A stretch of DNA of 40,923 nt from JAJYVT01 sp036796435 (GTDB lineage Bacteria > Actinomycetota > Acidimicrobiia > Acidimicrobiales > RAAP-2): NCBI GenBank assembly GCA_036796435.1, contig DAIRCY010000012.1, forward strand, positions 1-40,923, given 5' to 3'. The notes under the pieces were generated by a model. It worked only from the letters and a program-made list of their open reading frames with translations, was not told the origin of the DNA and ran no database searches. Positions 15,184 to 24,577 of this stretch are shown here, piece after piece. Position numbers and translations under genes: made by a program. The first letter of the stretch is position 1. Each line of letters starts with the position of its first letter.

Positions 15184-16698
15184 TCACCGCCTGCTCCGGT
15201 AGAGGGCGCGCGCGCCCGTGGCGTCCTTGTTCAGGCGCTTGGTGAGATGGAGGCCCTCGAGCACGAACTCGACGGCGGCGGCGAGCGTCGCAGGCGACTC
15301 ACCCGATCCGTGCCCGCCGGCGAGCGCCCGGGCCGGCGCCTCGAGGCCGGGGACCTCCCGCAGCGCCGCCAGGTACTCGGACGCAGCCAGGTCGTCGCCG
15401 GTGTGGACGACCTTGCCCGCGTCGAAGTCGGCGACGATGCCCGCGGGATCTGCGAGCACGACGCGCCGGCGGAAGACCGCCAGGACGGCCGCGGCGACCA
15501 GCTGCGAGAAGACCTCTTCTTCTCTCCCCTCTTCGAGCGCCTCGACCTCGATCTTGCCCTGGGTCGAGCTGACCAGCGCGGCGAGGTCGCTCACCCTCGG
15601 GACGGCCTCGGGCTCGCCGGTGCGCAGGGCCCGCCGCTCGGCGTTCGCCACGAGGGTCTCGTAGTTCGCGATGCCGAGGCGCACCGAGACACCGCTCCGC
15701 TGGTTCAGGTGCGGGCTCCGGCGTGCGAGCTGGCTGATCTCGGCCACCACCTCTTCGAGGTACTCGGGGACGACCGCGGGGACCCCGCCGGCGGGGATGC
15801 GCGCCTCGGCGCGCACGACCGCCATCTCGGTCGCCGCGTCCTTCGGGTAGTGGGTCCGGATCTGCGCTCCGAACCGGTCCTTCAAGGGGGTGATGATCCG
15901 GCCGCGGTTCGTGTAGTCCTCCGGGTTCGCGGTCGCGACGAGGACGACGTCGAGCGGGAGCCTCACTCGGTGGCCGCGGATCTGCACGTCGCGCTCTTCG
16001 AGGACGTTCAGCAGGCCCACCTGGATCCGCTCGGCCAGGTCCGGCAGCTCGTTGATGGCGAAGATGCCACGGTTGACCCTCGGGACGAGGCCGTAGTGGA
16101 GGGTGAGCTCGTCGGAGAGGTAGCGCCCCTCGGCGACCTTGATGGGGTCCACCTCTCCGATCAGGTCGGCGATGGAGGTGTCCGGCGTCGCCAGCTTCTC
16201 GCCGTACCTGTCGGCACGCTGCACCCAGTCGATCGGGGTGTCCTCGCCTTCCTCGGCCACCCGCAGCCGGGCGAAGCGCGAGGTCGGGCGGAACGGGTCG
16301 TCGTTGATCTCGGACCCGGCGACGACGGGCATCCACTCGTCGAGCAGTGTGACGAGGGCCCGGATGAGCCGGGTCTTCGCCTGGCCCCGCTCGCCGAGGA
16401 GGATCATGTCGTGGCCGGCAAGCAGCGCGTTCTCGAGCTGGGGGACGACGGTCTCGTCGAAGCCGAGGACCCCTTCGACGATGGGGCGGCCCTGCGCGAT
16501 GCGCTCGGCCGCGTTGCGGCGGAGCTCCTCGGCCACCGGCACGGAGCGCCATCCCGAAGCACGCAGCTCCCCGAGGGTGCGAGCCAGGCCCGAGGGAGGC
16601 CGGGACAGCGCGTCGGAGCCGTAGGGAGCGTCGGAGCCGTAGGGAGCGTCGGAGCCGTGGGGAGCGTCGGAGCCGTGGGGAGCGTCGGAAGAGGGCAC
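15184..16698 (-). CDS. MoxR/magnesium-chelatase-like AAA ATPase
   Basis: A 504-aa protein. The Ser/Ala/Gly-rich N-terminus carries a DAPHGS hexapeptide repeat (about 5-28). The AAA core follows: Walker A GERGQAKT (102-109), a Walker-B-like GIFAINELPDLAERI, sensor-1 region VLVATANPEDYTNRGRI and arginine motif PLKDRFGAQI. The usual Gly before the Walker A lysine is Ala (GQAKT). The C-terminus resembles the ChlI/BchI lid. Start GTG 16698 is chosen because TAGGCT lies 7 nt upstream and no better ribosome binding site is seen; the frame is open upstream. The downstream VWA protein starts 1 bp after its stop. Confidence 0.9.
   Translation of the reverse strand: MPSSDAPHGSDAPHGSDAPYGSDAPYGSDALSRPPSGLARTLGELRASGWRSVPVAEELRRNAAERIAQGRPIVEGVLGFDETVVPQLENALLAGHDMILLGERGQAKTRLIRALVTLLDEWMPVVAGSEINDDPFRPTSRFARLRVAEEGEDTPIDWVQRADRYGEKLATPDTSIADLIGEVDPIKVAEGRYLSDELTLHYGLVPRVNRGIFAINELPDLAERIQVGLLNVLEERDVQIRGHRVRLPLDVVLVATANPEDYTNRGRIITPLKDRFGAQIRTHYPKDAATEMAVVRAEARIPAGGVPAVVPEYLEEVVAEISQLARRSPHLNQRSGVSVRLGIANYETLVANAERRALRTGEPEAVPRVSDLAALVSSTQGKIEVEALEEGREEEVFSQLVAAAVLAVFRRRVVLADPAGIVADFDAGKVVHTGDDLAASEYLAALREVPGLEAPARALAGGHGSGESPATLAAAVEFVLEGLHLTKRLNKDATGARALYRSRR
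16611..16682 (-). repeat. Four 18-bp tandem repeats at the 5' end of the AAA gene
   Basis: Four units of cgtcggagccgtagggag, with one substitution in two copies, encode the hexapeptide DAP[H/Y]GS. A partial fifth unit follows to about 16689. Confidence 0.95.
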
Positions 16699-16705
16699 CC
16701 ACGCG

Positions 16706-16711
16706 AGCCTA
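16706..16711 (-). promoter_or_regulatory. Candidate -10 box for leaderless AAA-VWA operon
   Basis: Minus strand TAGGCT, then CGCGTGG (7 nt), then GTG 16698. The hexamer is the same as before UPF0182. Confidence 0.42.
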
Positions 16712-16793
16712 TGGTTGGACGCTGCGAACGGGTCACCGCCGTCGCGACGCTCGACGCGCTGGCTGCTCCCGTCTCTCTCGACCATTTCGTCGG

Positions 16794-16847
16794 CCCTCGG
16801 CTGGTCGCGGGCCCTCGGCTGGTCGCGGGCCCTCGGCTGGTCGCAGT
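16794..16847. repeat. Three 18-bp tandem repeats in the AAA/sdhC intergenic region
   Basis: Three units of ccctcggctggtcgcggg, the third with two changes near its end, lie in the 218-bp divergent region. The unit differs from the repeat in the neighbouring gene but has the same length. Confidence 0.93.
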
Positions 16848-16853
16848 CGCTGG

Positions 16854-16884
16854 TTGGTCGGAGGCGACGGCGCAGCCCTAAGGT
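16854..16884 (+). promoter_or_regulatory. Tentative promoter of the sdhCAB operon
   Basis: TTGGTC (16854-16859) and TAAGGT (16879-16884) with a 19-bp spacer, directly after the 18-bp repeats. A strong GGGAGGAGG ribosome binding site follows before GTG 16917. The -35 is weak. Confidence 0.33.
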
Positions 16885-16916
16885 GCACAGCTGCAACACG
16901 GTGTGGGAGGAGGCGC

Positions 16917-17744
16917 GTGACGACGCTCGACAACACGACGGTTACCCCCGTCGTCATCGGTGGCAGGAGGGGCGGTCCGGACGTCCCGACTCTCCGGCAG
17001 GACCGGTGGTGGGTCCAGCCGCTCGTCACGGTCACGGTGCTGACCGTCTTCGTCGTGTACTCGACCTGGGCCGTCTTCGTGAACAAGGACTACTACGTCG
17101 GCGTCGCCATGCACCGGGACCTCATCTCGCCCTTCTACTCGCCGTGCATCGCGGCGAGCTGCGTCCCGGGTACCCGGGGTTCGGCCGTGGTCGCCTACTG
17201 GTGGCACATCACCCCCGCGCTGATCGTGATGGGCGGCCCGCTCGGCTTCCGGCTGACCTGCTACTACTACCGCCGGGCGTACTACCGGGGGTTCTGGCAG
17301 TCGCCGCCGAACTGCGGGGTCGCCGACGGCCACCGCCGCTACACCGGCGAGAGCCGCTTCCCGCTCGTGCTCCAGAACGTCCACCGGTACTTCTTCCTGA
17401 TCGGCCTCGTGTTCAACGTGATCCTCACGATCGACGCGGTCATGGCGTTCCGCATGCCGGGCGCCGGCGGGATCGGCTTCAGCGTGGGCACCCTCGTGCT
17501 GTGCGTGAACGCGGTGCTGCTGTGGACCTACAGCGTGTCGTGCCACGCCGCCCGGCACCTGTGCGGGGGGCACGTCCGGACCTTCTCGAACCACCCGGTC
17601 CGCTACCGGATCTGGAAGTTCCTCACGCCCCTCAACGCGCGTCACATGCAGTTCGCATGGGCGAGCCTCGTCTTCGTGGCGTTCGCGGACCTCTACGTCC
17701 GTCTCGTGGCGAGCGGCGCGATCTCCGATCCGAAGCTCTTCTAG
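16917..17744 (+). CDS. sdhC: Succinate dehydrogenase membrane subunit, Sdh1 type
   Basis: A 275-aa integral membrane protein with about five helices (around 34-56, 92-112, 156-178, 187-207, 242-264). The sequence YYVGVAMHRDLISPFYSPCIAASC and the later cysteines and histidines (Cys115, Cys133, His139, His156, Cys209, His210, His214, Cys216) match the actinobacterial Sdh1 anchor (Rv0249c type). M. smegmatis Sdh1 is reported to hold heme and a membrane-embedded Rieske-type [2Fe-2S] cluster. It anchors SdhAB and passes electrons to quinone. GTG 16917 has GGGAGGAGG 3 nt upstream. sdhA follows after 2 bp. Confidence 0.9.
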   Translation: MTTLDNTTVTPVVIGGRRGGPDVPTLRQDRWWVQPLVTVTVLTVFVVYSTWAVFVNKDYYVGVAMHRDLISPFYSPCIAASCVPGTRGSAVVAYWWHITPALIVMGGPLGFRLTCYYYRRAYYRGFWQSPPNCGVADGHRRYTGESRFPLVLQNVHRYFFLIGLVFNVILTIDAVMAFRMPGAGGIGFSVGTLVLCVNAVLLWTYSVSCHAARHLCGGHVRTFSNHPVRYRIWKFLTPLNARHMQFAWASLVFVAFADLYVRLVASGAISDPKLF

Positions 17745-17746
17745 CC

Positions 17747-19573
17747 GTGACGAACCCAGTGACCGACCACGAGACCCACCGTTACGACGTGATCGTCATC
17801 GGCGCCGGCGGCGCCGGGCTCCGGGCCGCCGTCGAGGCGAAGCTGCGCGGCCTGTCGGTCGCCCTCGTCTGCAAGTCGCTCCTCGGCAAGGCGCACACCG
17901 TGATGGCCGAGGGTGGCGTCGCCGCGGCGATGGGCAACGCCAACCCGAACGACAACTGGCAGGTCCACTTCCGCGACACGATGCGCGGCGGCAAGTTCCT
18001 GAACAACTGGCGCATGGCCCAGCTCCACGCGCAGGAGGCGCCGGACCGCGTCTACGAGCTCGAGGCGTGGGGCGCGCTCTTCGACCGCACCGCGGACGGC
18101 AGGATCACCCAGCGCGACTTCGGCGGCCACCGCTACGCACGCCTCGCCCACGTCGGCGACCGGACCGGCCTCGAGCTGATCCGCACGATGCAGCAGAAGG
18201 CCGTGAGCATGGGCATCGACGTGTTCATGGAGTGCAAGATCCTCCGCCTGCTGCACGACGACTCCGGCGCCGTCTCGGGGGCGGTCGGCTACTGGCGACC
18301 CTCGGGAGAGGTGGTCGTCTTCGAGGCGAAGGCGGTCGTGCTCGCGACCGGCTCGATCGGCCGCTGCTGGATGTACACGTCCAACTCGTGGGAGTCCACC
18401 GGCGACGGTCACGCCATGGCGATCTGGGCGGGCGCGGACGTGATCGAGATGGAGTGCGTGCAGTTCCACCCGACGGGGATGGTCTGGCCGCTGTCGGTGC
18501 GCGGGCTCCTCGTGACCGAGGGCGTGCGCGGCGACGGGGGGGCTCTCAAGAACAGCGAGGGCCACCGCTTCATGTTCGACTACATCCCCGAGATGTTCCG
18601 CGCGGAGACCGCCGAGACCGAAGAGGAGGCGGACGCGTGGTACGAGGACCACGCGAACCACCGGCGCACCCCCGACCTCCTCCCGCGCGACGAGGTGGCA
18701 CGCGCCATCAACTCGGAGGTGAAGGCCGGCCGCGGCACCCCCCACGGGGGCGTGTACCTCGACATCGCGAGCCGCCGCTCCTCCGAGTACATCCGCCGGC
18801 GCCTGCCGTCGATGTACCACCAGTTCCTCGAGCTCGCGGGCGTCGACATCACCGCGGAGCCGATGGAGGTCGGTCCGACGTGCCACTACATGATGGGCGG
18901 CGTCCGGGTCGACCCCGAGACCCAGGCCGCCACCGTCCCCGGCCTCTTCGCCGCCGGTGAGGTCGCCGGGGGCATGCACGGCGCCAACCGGCTCGGTGGG
19001 AACTCGCTGTCGGACCTCCTCGTCTTCGGCCGGCGCGCCGGGATGGGGGCAGCCGACTTCGCCGAGGGGCGGTCGGGGGAGGCCACGGTCGGCGCCACGC
19101 AGGTCGACGCGGTGGTCGCCGACGCCCTCGCTCCCTTCGGACGAGACGGGGGGGAGAATCCCTACGCCCTCCACGAGGAGCTCCAGCAGGCGATGCAGTC
19201 GCTCGTCGGCATCATCCGGACCGGCTCGGAGCTCGAAGAGGCGCTCGTGAAGCTCGGCGAGCTACGCGACCGCACGGCGAAGGTGTCGGTGAGCGGCGGC
19301 CGTGCGTACAACCCGGGGTGGAACCTCGCGACGGACCTCCCCTCGATGATCACGGTCTCGACGGCCGTCGCGCAGGGCGCCCTTGCCCGCAAGGAGAGCC
19401 GCGGCGCCCACACCCGGGACGACTACCCCGGTCCCGACCCCGAGCTCGGCAAGGTGAACTTCGTCCAGCGCCAGACGGGCGAGCGGGGCTACACCGCCCC
19501 GATCCAGATCGGTCCCGAGCCGCTGCCGGAGATGCCCGCGGAGCTGCGCGAGCTCCTCGAGGAAGGACACTGA
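17747..19573 (+). CDS. sdhA: Succinate dehydrogenase flavoprotein subunit
   Basis: A 608-aa protein. YDVIVIGAGGAGLRAAVEA is the FAD-binding Rossmann motif. The His in GKAHTVMAEGG is the expected covalent FAD attachment site. HPTGMVWP, TEGVRGDGGALKN and GMHGANRLGGNSLSDLLVFG are substrate- and flavin-contacting motifs. It oxidises succinate to fumarate at the cytoplasmic face (or the reverse in fumarate reductase mode) and passes electrons to SdhB. Start GTG 17747, 2 bp after the sdhC stop, has no clear Shine-Dalgarno, which points to coupling; an in-frame GTG four codons later is an alternative. The TGA overlaps the ATG of sdhB by one base. Confidence 0.97.
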   Translation: MTNPVTDHETHRYDVIVIGAGGAGLRAAVEAKLRGLSVALVCKSLLGKAHTVMAEGGVAAAMGNANPNDNWQVHFRDTMRGGKFLNNWRMAQLHAQEAPDRVYELEAWGALFDRTADGRITQRDFGGHRYARLAHVGDRTGLELIRTMQQKAVSMGIDVFMECKILRLLHDDSGAVSGAVGYWRPSGEVVVFEAKAVVLATGSIGRCWMYTSNSWESTGDGHAMAIWAGADVIEMECVQFHPTGMVWPLSVRGLLVTEGVRGDGGALKNSEGHRFMFDYIPEMFRAETAETEEEADAWYEDHANHRRTPDLLPRDEVARAINSEVKAGRGTPHGGVYLDIASRRSSEYIRRRLPSMYHQFLELAGVDITAEPMEVGPTCHYMMGGVRVDPETQAATVPGLFAAGEVAGGMHGANRLGGNSLSDLLVFGRRAGMGAADFAEGRSGEATVGATQVDAVVADALAPFGRDGGENPYALHEELQQAMQSLVGIIRTGSELEEALVKLGELRDRTAKVSVSGGRAYNPGWNLATDLPSMITVSTAVAQGALARKESRGAHTRDDYPGPDPELGKVNFVQRQTGERGYTAPIQIGPEPLPEMPAELRELLEEGH

Positions 19574-20460
19574 TGACCGACGCGATGGCGGCCCCGACAC
19601 CGGTCGCACCGGAGACGACACCCGGTCCCGTGAACGCCCTCGAACGCACCTTCGACCCGGTCCCCGCCGACGACGTCGAGGAGCCGACGGTGACGCTTCG
19701 CGTCTGGCGCGGCGATCCCGCCGGGGGCGACCTCGTCGACTACACCCTCCCCGCCAACGAGGGGGAGGTCGTCCTCGACGTCGTCCACCGCATCCAGGCG
19801 ACGCTCGCGCCGGACCTCGCCTGCCGGTGGAACTGCAAGGCCGGCAAGTGCGGCTCGTGCTCCTCGGAGATCAACGGCAAGCCCCGCCTCATGTGCATGA
19901 CCCGGATGGACGAGCTGCCGGAGGGGCCGGTCACCGTCGCCCCCCTGCGGACCTTCCCGATCGTGCGCGACCTCGTGACCGACGTCGCCTTCAACTACGA
20001 GGTCGCAAAGCGGGTACCCGCCTTCGCGCCCGCCCCCGCCCCGCCCGGCGGCTACCGGATGCAGCAGATCGACGTCGAGCGGGGGCAGGAATTCCGCAAG
20101 TGCATCGAGTGCTTCCTGTGCCAGGACGTCTGCCACGTCATCCGCGACCACGAGGACAACAAGCAGCAGTACGCGGGCCCGCGGTTCTTCATCCGCCTGG
20201 CCGAGCTCGAGATGCACCCCCTCGACACGAACGACCGCCGCGAGCTCGTGCGCCAGGAGATGGGCATCGGGCTGTGCAACATCACCAAGTGCTGCACCGA
20301 GGTCTGCCCCGAGCACATCAAGATCACCGACAACGGCATCATCCCGTTGAAAGAGCGCGTGGTCGACTCGTCCTACGACCCGGTGGCGTGGCTCGGCCGC
20401 AAGATCCTCCGGCGCGACAAGAGGTCGCCGGAGGAAGCGGCAGCCGCGTCACCCGGCTGA
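19573..20460 (+). CDS. sdhB: Succinate dehydrogenase iron-sulfur subunit
   Basis: A 295-aa protein with all three cluster-binding regions: [2Fe-2S] in CRWNCKAGKCGSC plus a later Cys in RLMCM, [4Fe-4S] in KCIECFLCQDVCHV, and the third site in CNITKCCTEVCPEH, the pattern expected for a [3Fe-4S] cluster. It carries electrons from the flavin to the membrane subunit. An N-terminal extension of about 35 residues rich in Pro/Ala/Thr precedes the ferredoxin fold, making it longer than the typical 240-250 aa. ATG overlaps the sdhA stop (TGATG). Confidence 0.97.
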   Translation: MTDAMAAPTPVAPETTPGPVNALERTFDPVPADDVEEPTVTLRVWRGDPAGGDLVDYTLPANEGEVVLDVVHRIQATLAPDLACRWNCKAGKCGSCSSEINGKPRLMCMTRMDELPEGPVTVAPLRTFPIVRDLVTDVAFNYEVAKRVPAFAPAPAPPGGYRMQQIDVERGQEFRKCIECFLCQDVCHVIRDHEDNKQQYAGPRFFIRLAELEMHPLDTNDRRELVRQEMGIGLCNITKCCTEVCPEHIKITDNGIIPLKERVVDSSYDPVAWLGRKILRRDKRSPEEAAAASPG

Positions 20461-20478
20461 GCAGATCGCCCGCGCGAC

Positions 20479-20859
20479 GTGCGCCTCTACTCCGAAGAGT
20501 GGGTCGCCGCGTTCAACCACGCGGTGGCCGGGCTCGCCGCCGCCGACGACGTGACGTTCCGGATGCTCCAGATCGTGCACGGCGGTCCCGAGGGGACGAT
20601 GCGCCTCGCGCTCGACGTCGACCACGGCCGCGTCACCCTCGAGCGGGAGCCGGGTGAGGAGCCCCCGCCCCAGGTGACCGTGTCGGTCGACTTCGACGAC
20701 GCGGTCGCGCTCGCCCGCGGCGAGCTCGACCCCGCCAGCCTGCTCGCCGCGGGCCGGGTGAAGGTCCGCGGCGACCTGTCGGTCCTGGTCAGCGGCCAGG
20801 CGCTCCTGGCGGCGGCCGTGGCGCAGCTCGAACCCTTGTCGGATCGGACCACCCCGTAG
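20479..20859 (+). CDS. SCP2 sterol-binding-domain-like protein
   Basis: A 126-aa protein consistent with a single SCP2 lipid-binding domain: an N-terminal helix WVAAFNHAVAG, alternating strands around MRLALDVDHGRVTLE, and the helix-turn DDAVALARGELDPASLLAAGRVKVRGDLSVL that is typical of the family. It probably binds a lipid or acyl-CoA; the ligand is unknown. GTG 20479 lies 18 bp after sdhB, so it is likely the last gene of the sdh transcript. Confidence 0.78.
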   Translation: MRLYSEEWVAAFNHAVAGLAAADDVTFRMLQIVHGGPEGTMRLALDVDHGRVTLEREPGEEPPPQVTVSVDFDDAVALARGELDPASLLAAGRVKVRGDLSVLVSGQALLAAAVAQLEPLSDRTTP

Positions 20860-20866
20860 GTAATCT
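20836..20866 (+). promoter_or_regulatory. Candidate promoter of the 73-aa gene
   Basis: TTGTCG (20836-20841) and TAATCT (20861-20866), 19-bp spacer, straddling the stop codon of the SCP2 gene. A GGGAGG ribosome binding site follows before GTG 20917. Confidence 0.4.
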
Positions 20867-20916
20867 CTGGGTGACCGGCCCGTGACCGGCGGGCCTGACG
20901 AGACGGGAGGCGTGCT

Positions 20917-21138
20917 GTGCACCAGCCGATCGACGACCACTTCCTCCTCCGGTACCGCCAGCTCCTGGACGCCGAAGACGCGGCATTCGACGAAGTGGAG
21001 CACGCGTGCGAGGAGGGGAACCGCACCCACTTCGATGCGGAGATGGTCGTCTGGCAGGACACGGTCGCCAAGAAGCTGAACTTCCTCACGAGCGCCGGGA
21101 TCGACATCCCCCACCGCGGCGCGCCCGCCACCCCGTAG
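20917..21138 (+). CDS. Small conserved hypothetical protein, 73 aa
   Basis: An acidic, mostly helical protein: HFLLRYRQLLDAEDAAFDEVEHACEEG followed by FDAEMVVWQDTVAKKLNFLTSAGI. No known domain or catalytic motif is recognised. A good Shine-Dalgarno (GGGAGG) precedes GTG 20917 and codon use looks like that of neighbouring genes, which supports it as real. It lies between the SCP2 gene and the convergent mdh. Confidence 0.7.
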   Translation: MHQPIDDHFLLRYRQLLDAEDAAFDEVEHACEEGNRTHFDAEMVVWQDTVAKKLNFLTSAGIDIPHRGAPATP

Positions 21139-21183
21139 CGCACCACCACGTAGCGCGCCACCCCTCGCGCGCCGGCACGCCGC

Positions 21184-22185
<1,002 letters not shown>

Positions 22186-22191
22186 GCGGCA

Positions 22192-22197
22192 ACCCTA
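22192..22197 (-). promoter_or_regulatory. Candidate -10 box for leaderless mdh mRNA
   Basis: Minus strand TAGGGT, then TGCCGC (6 nt), then ATG 22185. Confidence 0.45.
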
Positions 22198-22336
22198 CCT
22201 CCGGTGCCGAAACGGTCCTCGTGGCCGGCGCCGCGTGCCGGTTGGCGACGGCCGCCGCGACGTGGTGATCTTGACCAGGAGGGGTCAGCCGATCTCTCGG
22301 CGTCACCGAACGTCACCCGAGGCGAAGCGGAGCACC

Positions 22337-24577
22337 GTGCCCGACCCGACGATCATCTACACCCACACCGACGAGGCGCCGGCGCTCGCCACGTACTCGC
22401 TCCTGCCGATCGTGCAGGCGTACGCGGCCGCCGCAGGGGCGGCCGTCGAGACGCGGGACATCTCGCTCGCCGGCCGCATCCTCGCCGCCTTCCCCGAGTA
22501 CCTCGAAGAGGGCCAGCGGGTCCCCGACGCCCTCTCCGAGCTCTGCGAGCTCACCTCCAGCCCGCACGCCAACATCATCAAGCTGCCCAACATCTCGGCG
22601 TCGGTCCCACAGCTGCGCGCCGCGGTCGCTGAGCTCCAGTCGCAGGGGTACGCCGTCCCCGAGTACCCCGAGTCGCCGGCGACCGACGAGGAGCACGAGG
22701 TGCGGTCGCGCTACGACGCGATAAAGGGGAGCGCCGTGAACCCGGTGCTCCGCCAGGGCAACTCCGACCGGAGGATCCCCCCGCCGGTGAAGAACTACGC
22801 GCGCGCCCACCCGCACTCCATGGGCGCCTGGACGCCGGACTCGAAGACCGACGTCGTGTCGATGACCGAGGGCGACTTCCGTCACACCGAGCAGTCGGCG
22901 GTGGTCGAAGAGGCTGGCGCGCTCCGGATCGAGCTCGTCGGCGACGCCGGGGAGACGAAGGTGCTGGCGGCGGGCGTCGCGGTGGAGGCGGGAGAGATCG
23001 TCGACGCGGCGGTCATGCGGGTGGACGCGCTGAAGCGTTTCGTGACGGCCCAGGTCGCACGAGCGAAGCAAGAGGACATCCTGTTCTCCGTGCACCTCAA
23101 GGCGACGATGATGAAGGTCTCGGACCCCCTCATCTTCGGGCACGTGATCCGTGCCTTCTTCCCGAAGACCTTCGACCGCTACGGCGCGGCGATGGCGGCC
23201 GCGGACCTCAGCCCCGCGGACGGCCTTGCGGGCATCTTCGAGGGGTTGGACGCCCTCGACGACGGCAAGGAGATCCGGGCCTCCTTCGACGAGGAGACCG
23301 CAGCGGGGCCCCGCCTCGCGATGGTCGACTCGGACCGGGGCGTGACGAACCTCCACGTGCCGAACTCGGTCATCATCGACGCGTCGATGCCCGCGATGAT
23401 CCGCAGCTCCGGCCACATGTGGGGCCCACGTGGCGAGGAGGCAGACACCCTGGCCGTGGTCCCCGACAGCAGCTACTCGAGCGTCTACAAGACCTTCGTC
23501 GACGACTGCCGCGTCCGCGGCGCGCTCGACCCGACGACCATGGGCTCGGTCCCCAACGTCGGGCTCATGGCGCAGGCGGCCGAGGAGTACGGGAGTCACG
23601 ACACGACGTTCGAGGTGACCGCCGCTGGCACCGTTCGAGTCGTCGACGCCGCCGGAGCCGCGCTGCTCGAAGAGCGCGTCGCGCTGGGAGACATCTTCCG
23701 CGTGTGCCGGACCAAGGACGTGGCGGTCCGCGACTGGGTGCAGCTGGCGGTCCGCCGGGCCAGGGAGTCGGGTGACCCGGCGGTCTTCTGGCTCGACAGG
23801 GCACGGCCCCACGACGCCAAGTTGATCGAGAAGGTCCGCGAGGTCCTCGCAACCGAGGACACCGACGGACTTTCCATCGAGATCATGGATCCTGGCGCGG
23901 CCACCGCGCGTTCCCTCGACCGGATCCGCCGCGGCGAGAACACGATCTCGGTGACCGGCAACGTCCTTCGCGACTACCTGACGGACCTCTTCCCCATCAT
24001 GGAAGTGGGCACGAGCGCCCGGATGCTCTCGATCGTGCCGCTCCTCGCCGGGGGCGCGCTCTTCGAGACCGGCGCCGGGGGCTCCGCCCCAAAGCACGTC
24101 CAGCAACTGCTGGAGGAGGACTTCTTGCGCTGGGACAGCCTCGGCGAGTACCTCGCGCTGGCAGTCAGCCTCTCGCTCCACGCCGAGCAGACCGGCAATC
24201 CCAAGGCCGCCGTCCTGGCAGCCGCCCTCGACCGGGCGACCGAGCGCCTCCTCGACCAGGGCAAGTCCCCCGGTCGCAAGGTCGGGGGCCTCGACAACCG
24301 CGGGAGCCACTTCTTCCTGGCCCTGTACTGGGCGCAGGAGCTCGCCGGCCAGTCGGAGGACCAGGAGCTGGCGGAGGCCTTCTTCGGGGTCGCACAGGCG
24401 CTGGCGGACGCCCAGGCTGCGATCGAAGAGGAGCTTCGTGCGGTGCAGGGCTCACCCGTCGACCTCGCCGGCTACTACCACCCGGACCCGGGGCGCACCA
24501 CCGACGTCATGCGGCCTTCGCCGACCTTCAACGCCGCTCTCGGCACGCTCGCGACGAGCGCGGCGCCGCCACGTTGA
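22337..24577 (+). CDS. icd: Isocitrate dehydrogenase, monomeric NADP type
   Basis: A 746-aa protein of full monomeric-IDH length (about 740). Landmarks: IIYTHTDEAPALATYSLLP at the N-terminus, LPNISASVPQL, NPVLRQGNSDRR, KNYARAHPHSMGAW, LFSVHLKATMMKVSDP and GDNRGSHF-like DNRGSHFFLALYWA. It decarboxylates isocitrate to 2-oxoglutarate and makes NADPH. Start GTG 22337 gives VPDPTIIYTHTDEAP; GCGGAG 4 nt upstream is a modest ribosome binding site. The stop TGA overlaps the TTG start of the next gene. Confidence 0.97.
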   Translation: MPDPTIIYTHTDEAPALATYSLLPIVQAYAAAAGAAVETRDISLAGRILAAFPEYLEEGQRVPDALSELCELTSSPHANIIKLPNISASVPQLRAAVAELQSQGYAVPEYPESPATDEEHEVRSRYDAIKGSAVNPVLRQGNSDRRIPPPVKNYARAHPHSMGAWTPDSKTDVVSMTEGDFRHTEQSAVVEEAGALRIELVGDAGETKVLAAGVAVEAGEIVDAAVMRVDALKRFVTAQVARAKQEDILFSVHLKATMMKVSDPLIFGHVIRAFFPKTFDRYGAAMAAADLSPADGLAGIFEGLDALDDGKEIRASFDEETAAGPRLAMVDSDRGVTNLHVPNSVIIDASMPAMIRSSGHMWGPRGEEADTLAVVPDSSYSSVYKTFVDDCRVRGALDPTTMGSVPNVGLMAQAAEEYGSHDTTFEVTAAGTVRVVDAAGAALLEERVALGDIFRVCRTKDVAVRDWVQLAVRRARESGDPAVFWLDRARPHDAKLIEKVREVLATEDTDGLSIEIMDPGAATARSLDRIRRGENTISVTGNVLRDYLTDLFPIMEVGTSARMLSIVPLLAGGALFETGAGGSAPKHVQQLLEEDFLRWDSLGEYLALAVSLSLHAEQTGNPKAAVLAAALDRATERLLDQGKSPGRKVGGLDNRGSHFFLALYWAQELAGQSEDQELAEAFFGVAQALADAQAAIEEELRAVQGSPVDLAGYYHPDPGRTTDVMRPSPTFNAALGTLATSAAPPR

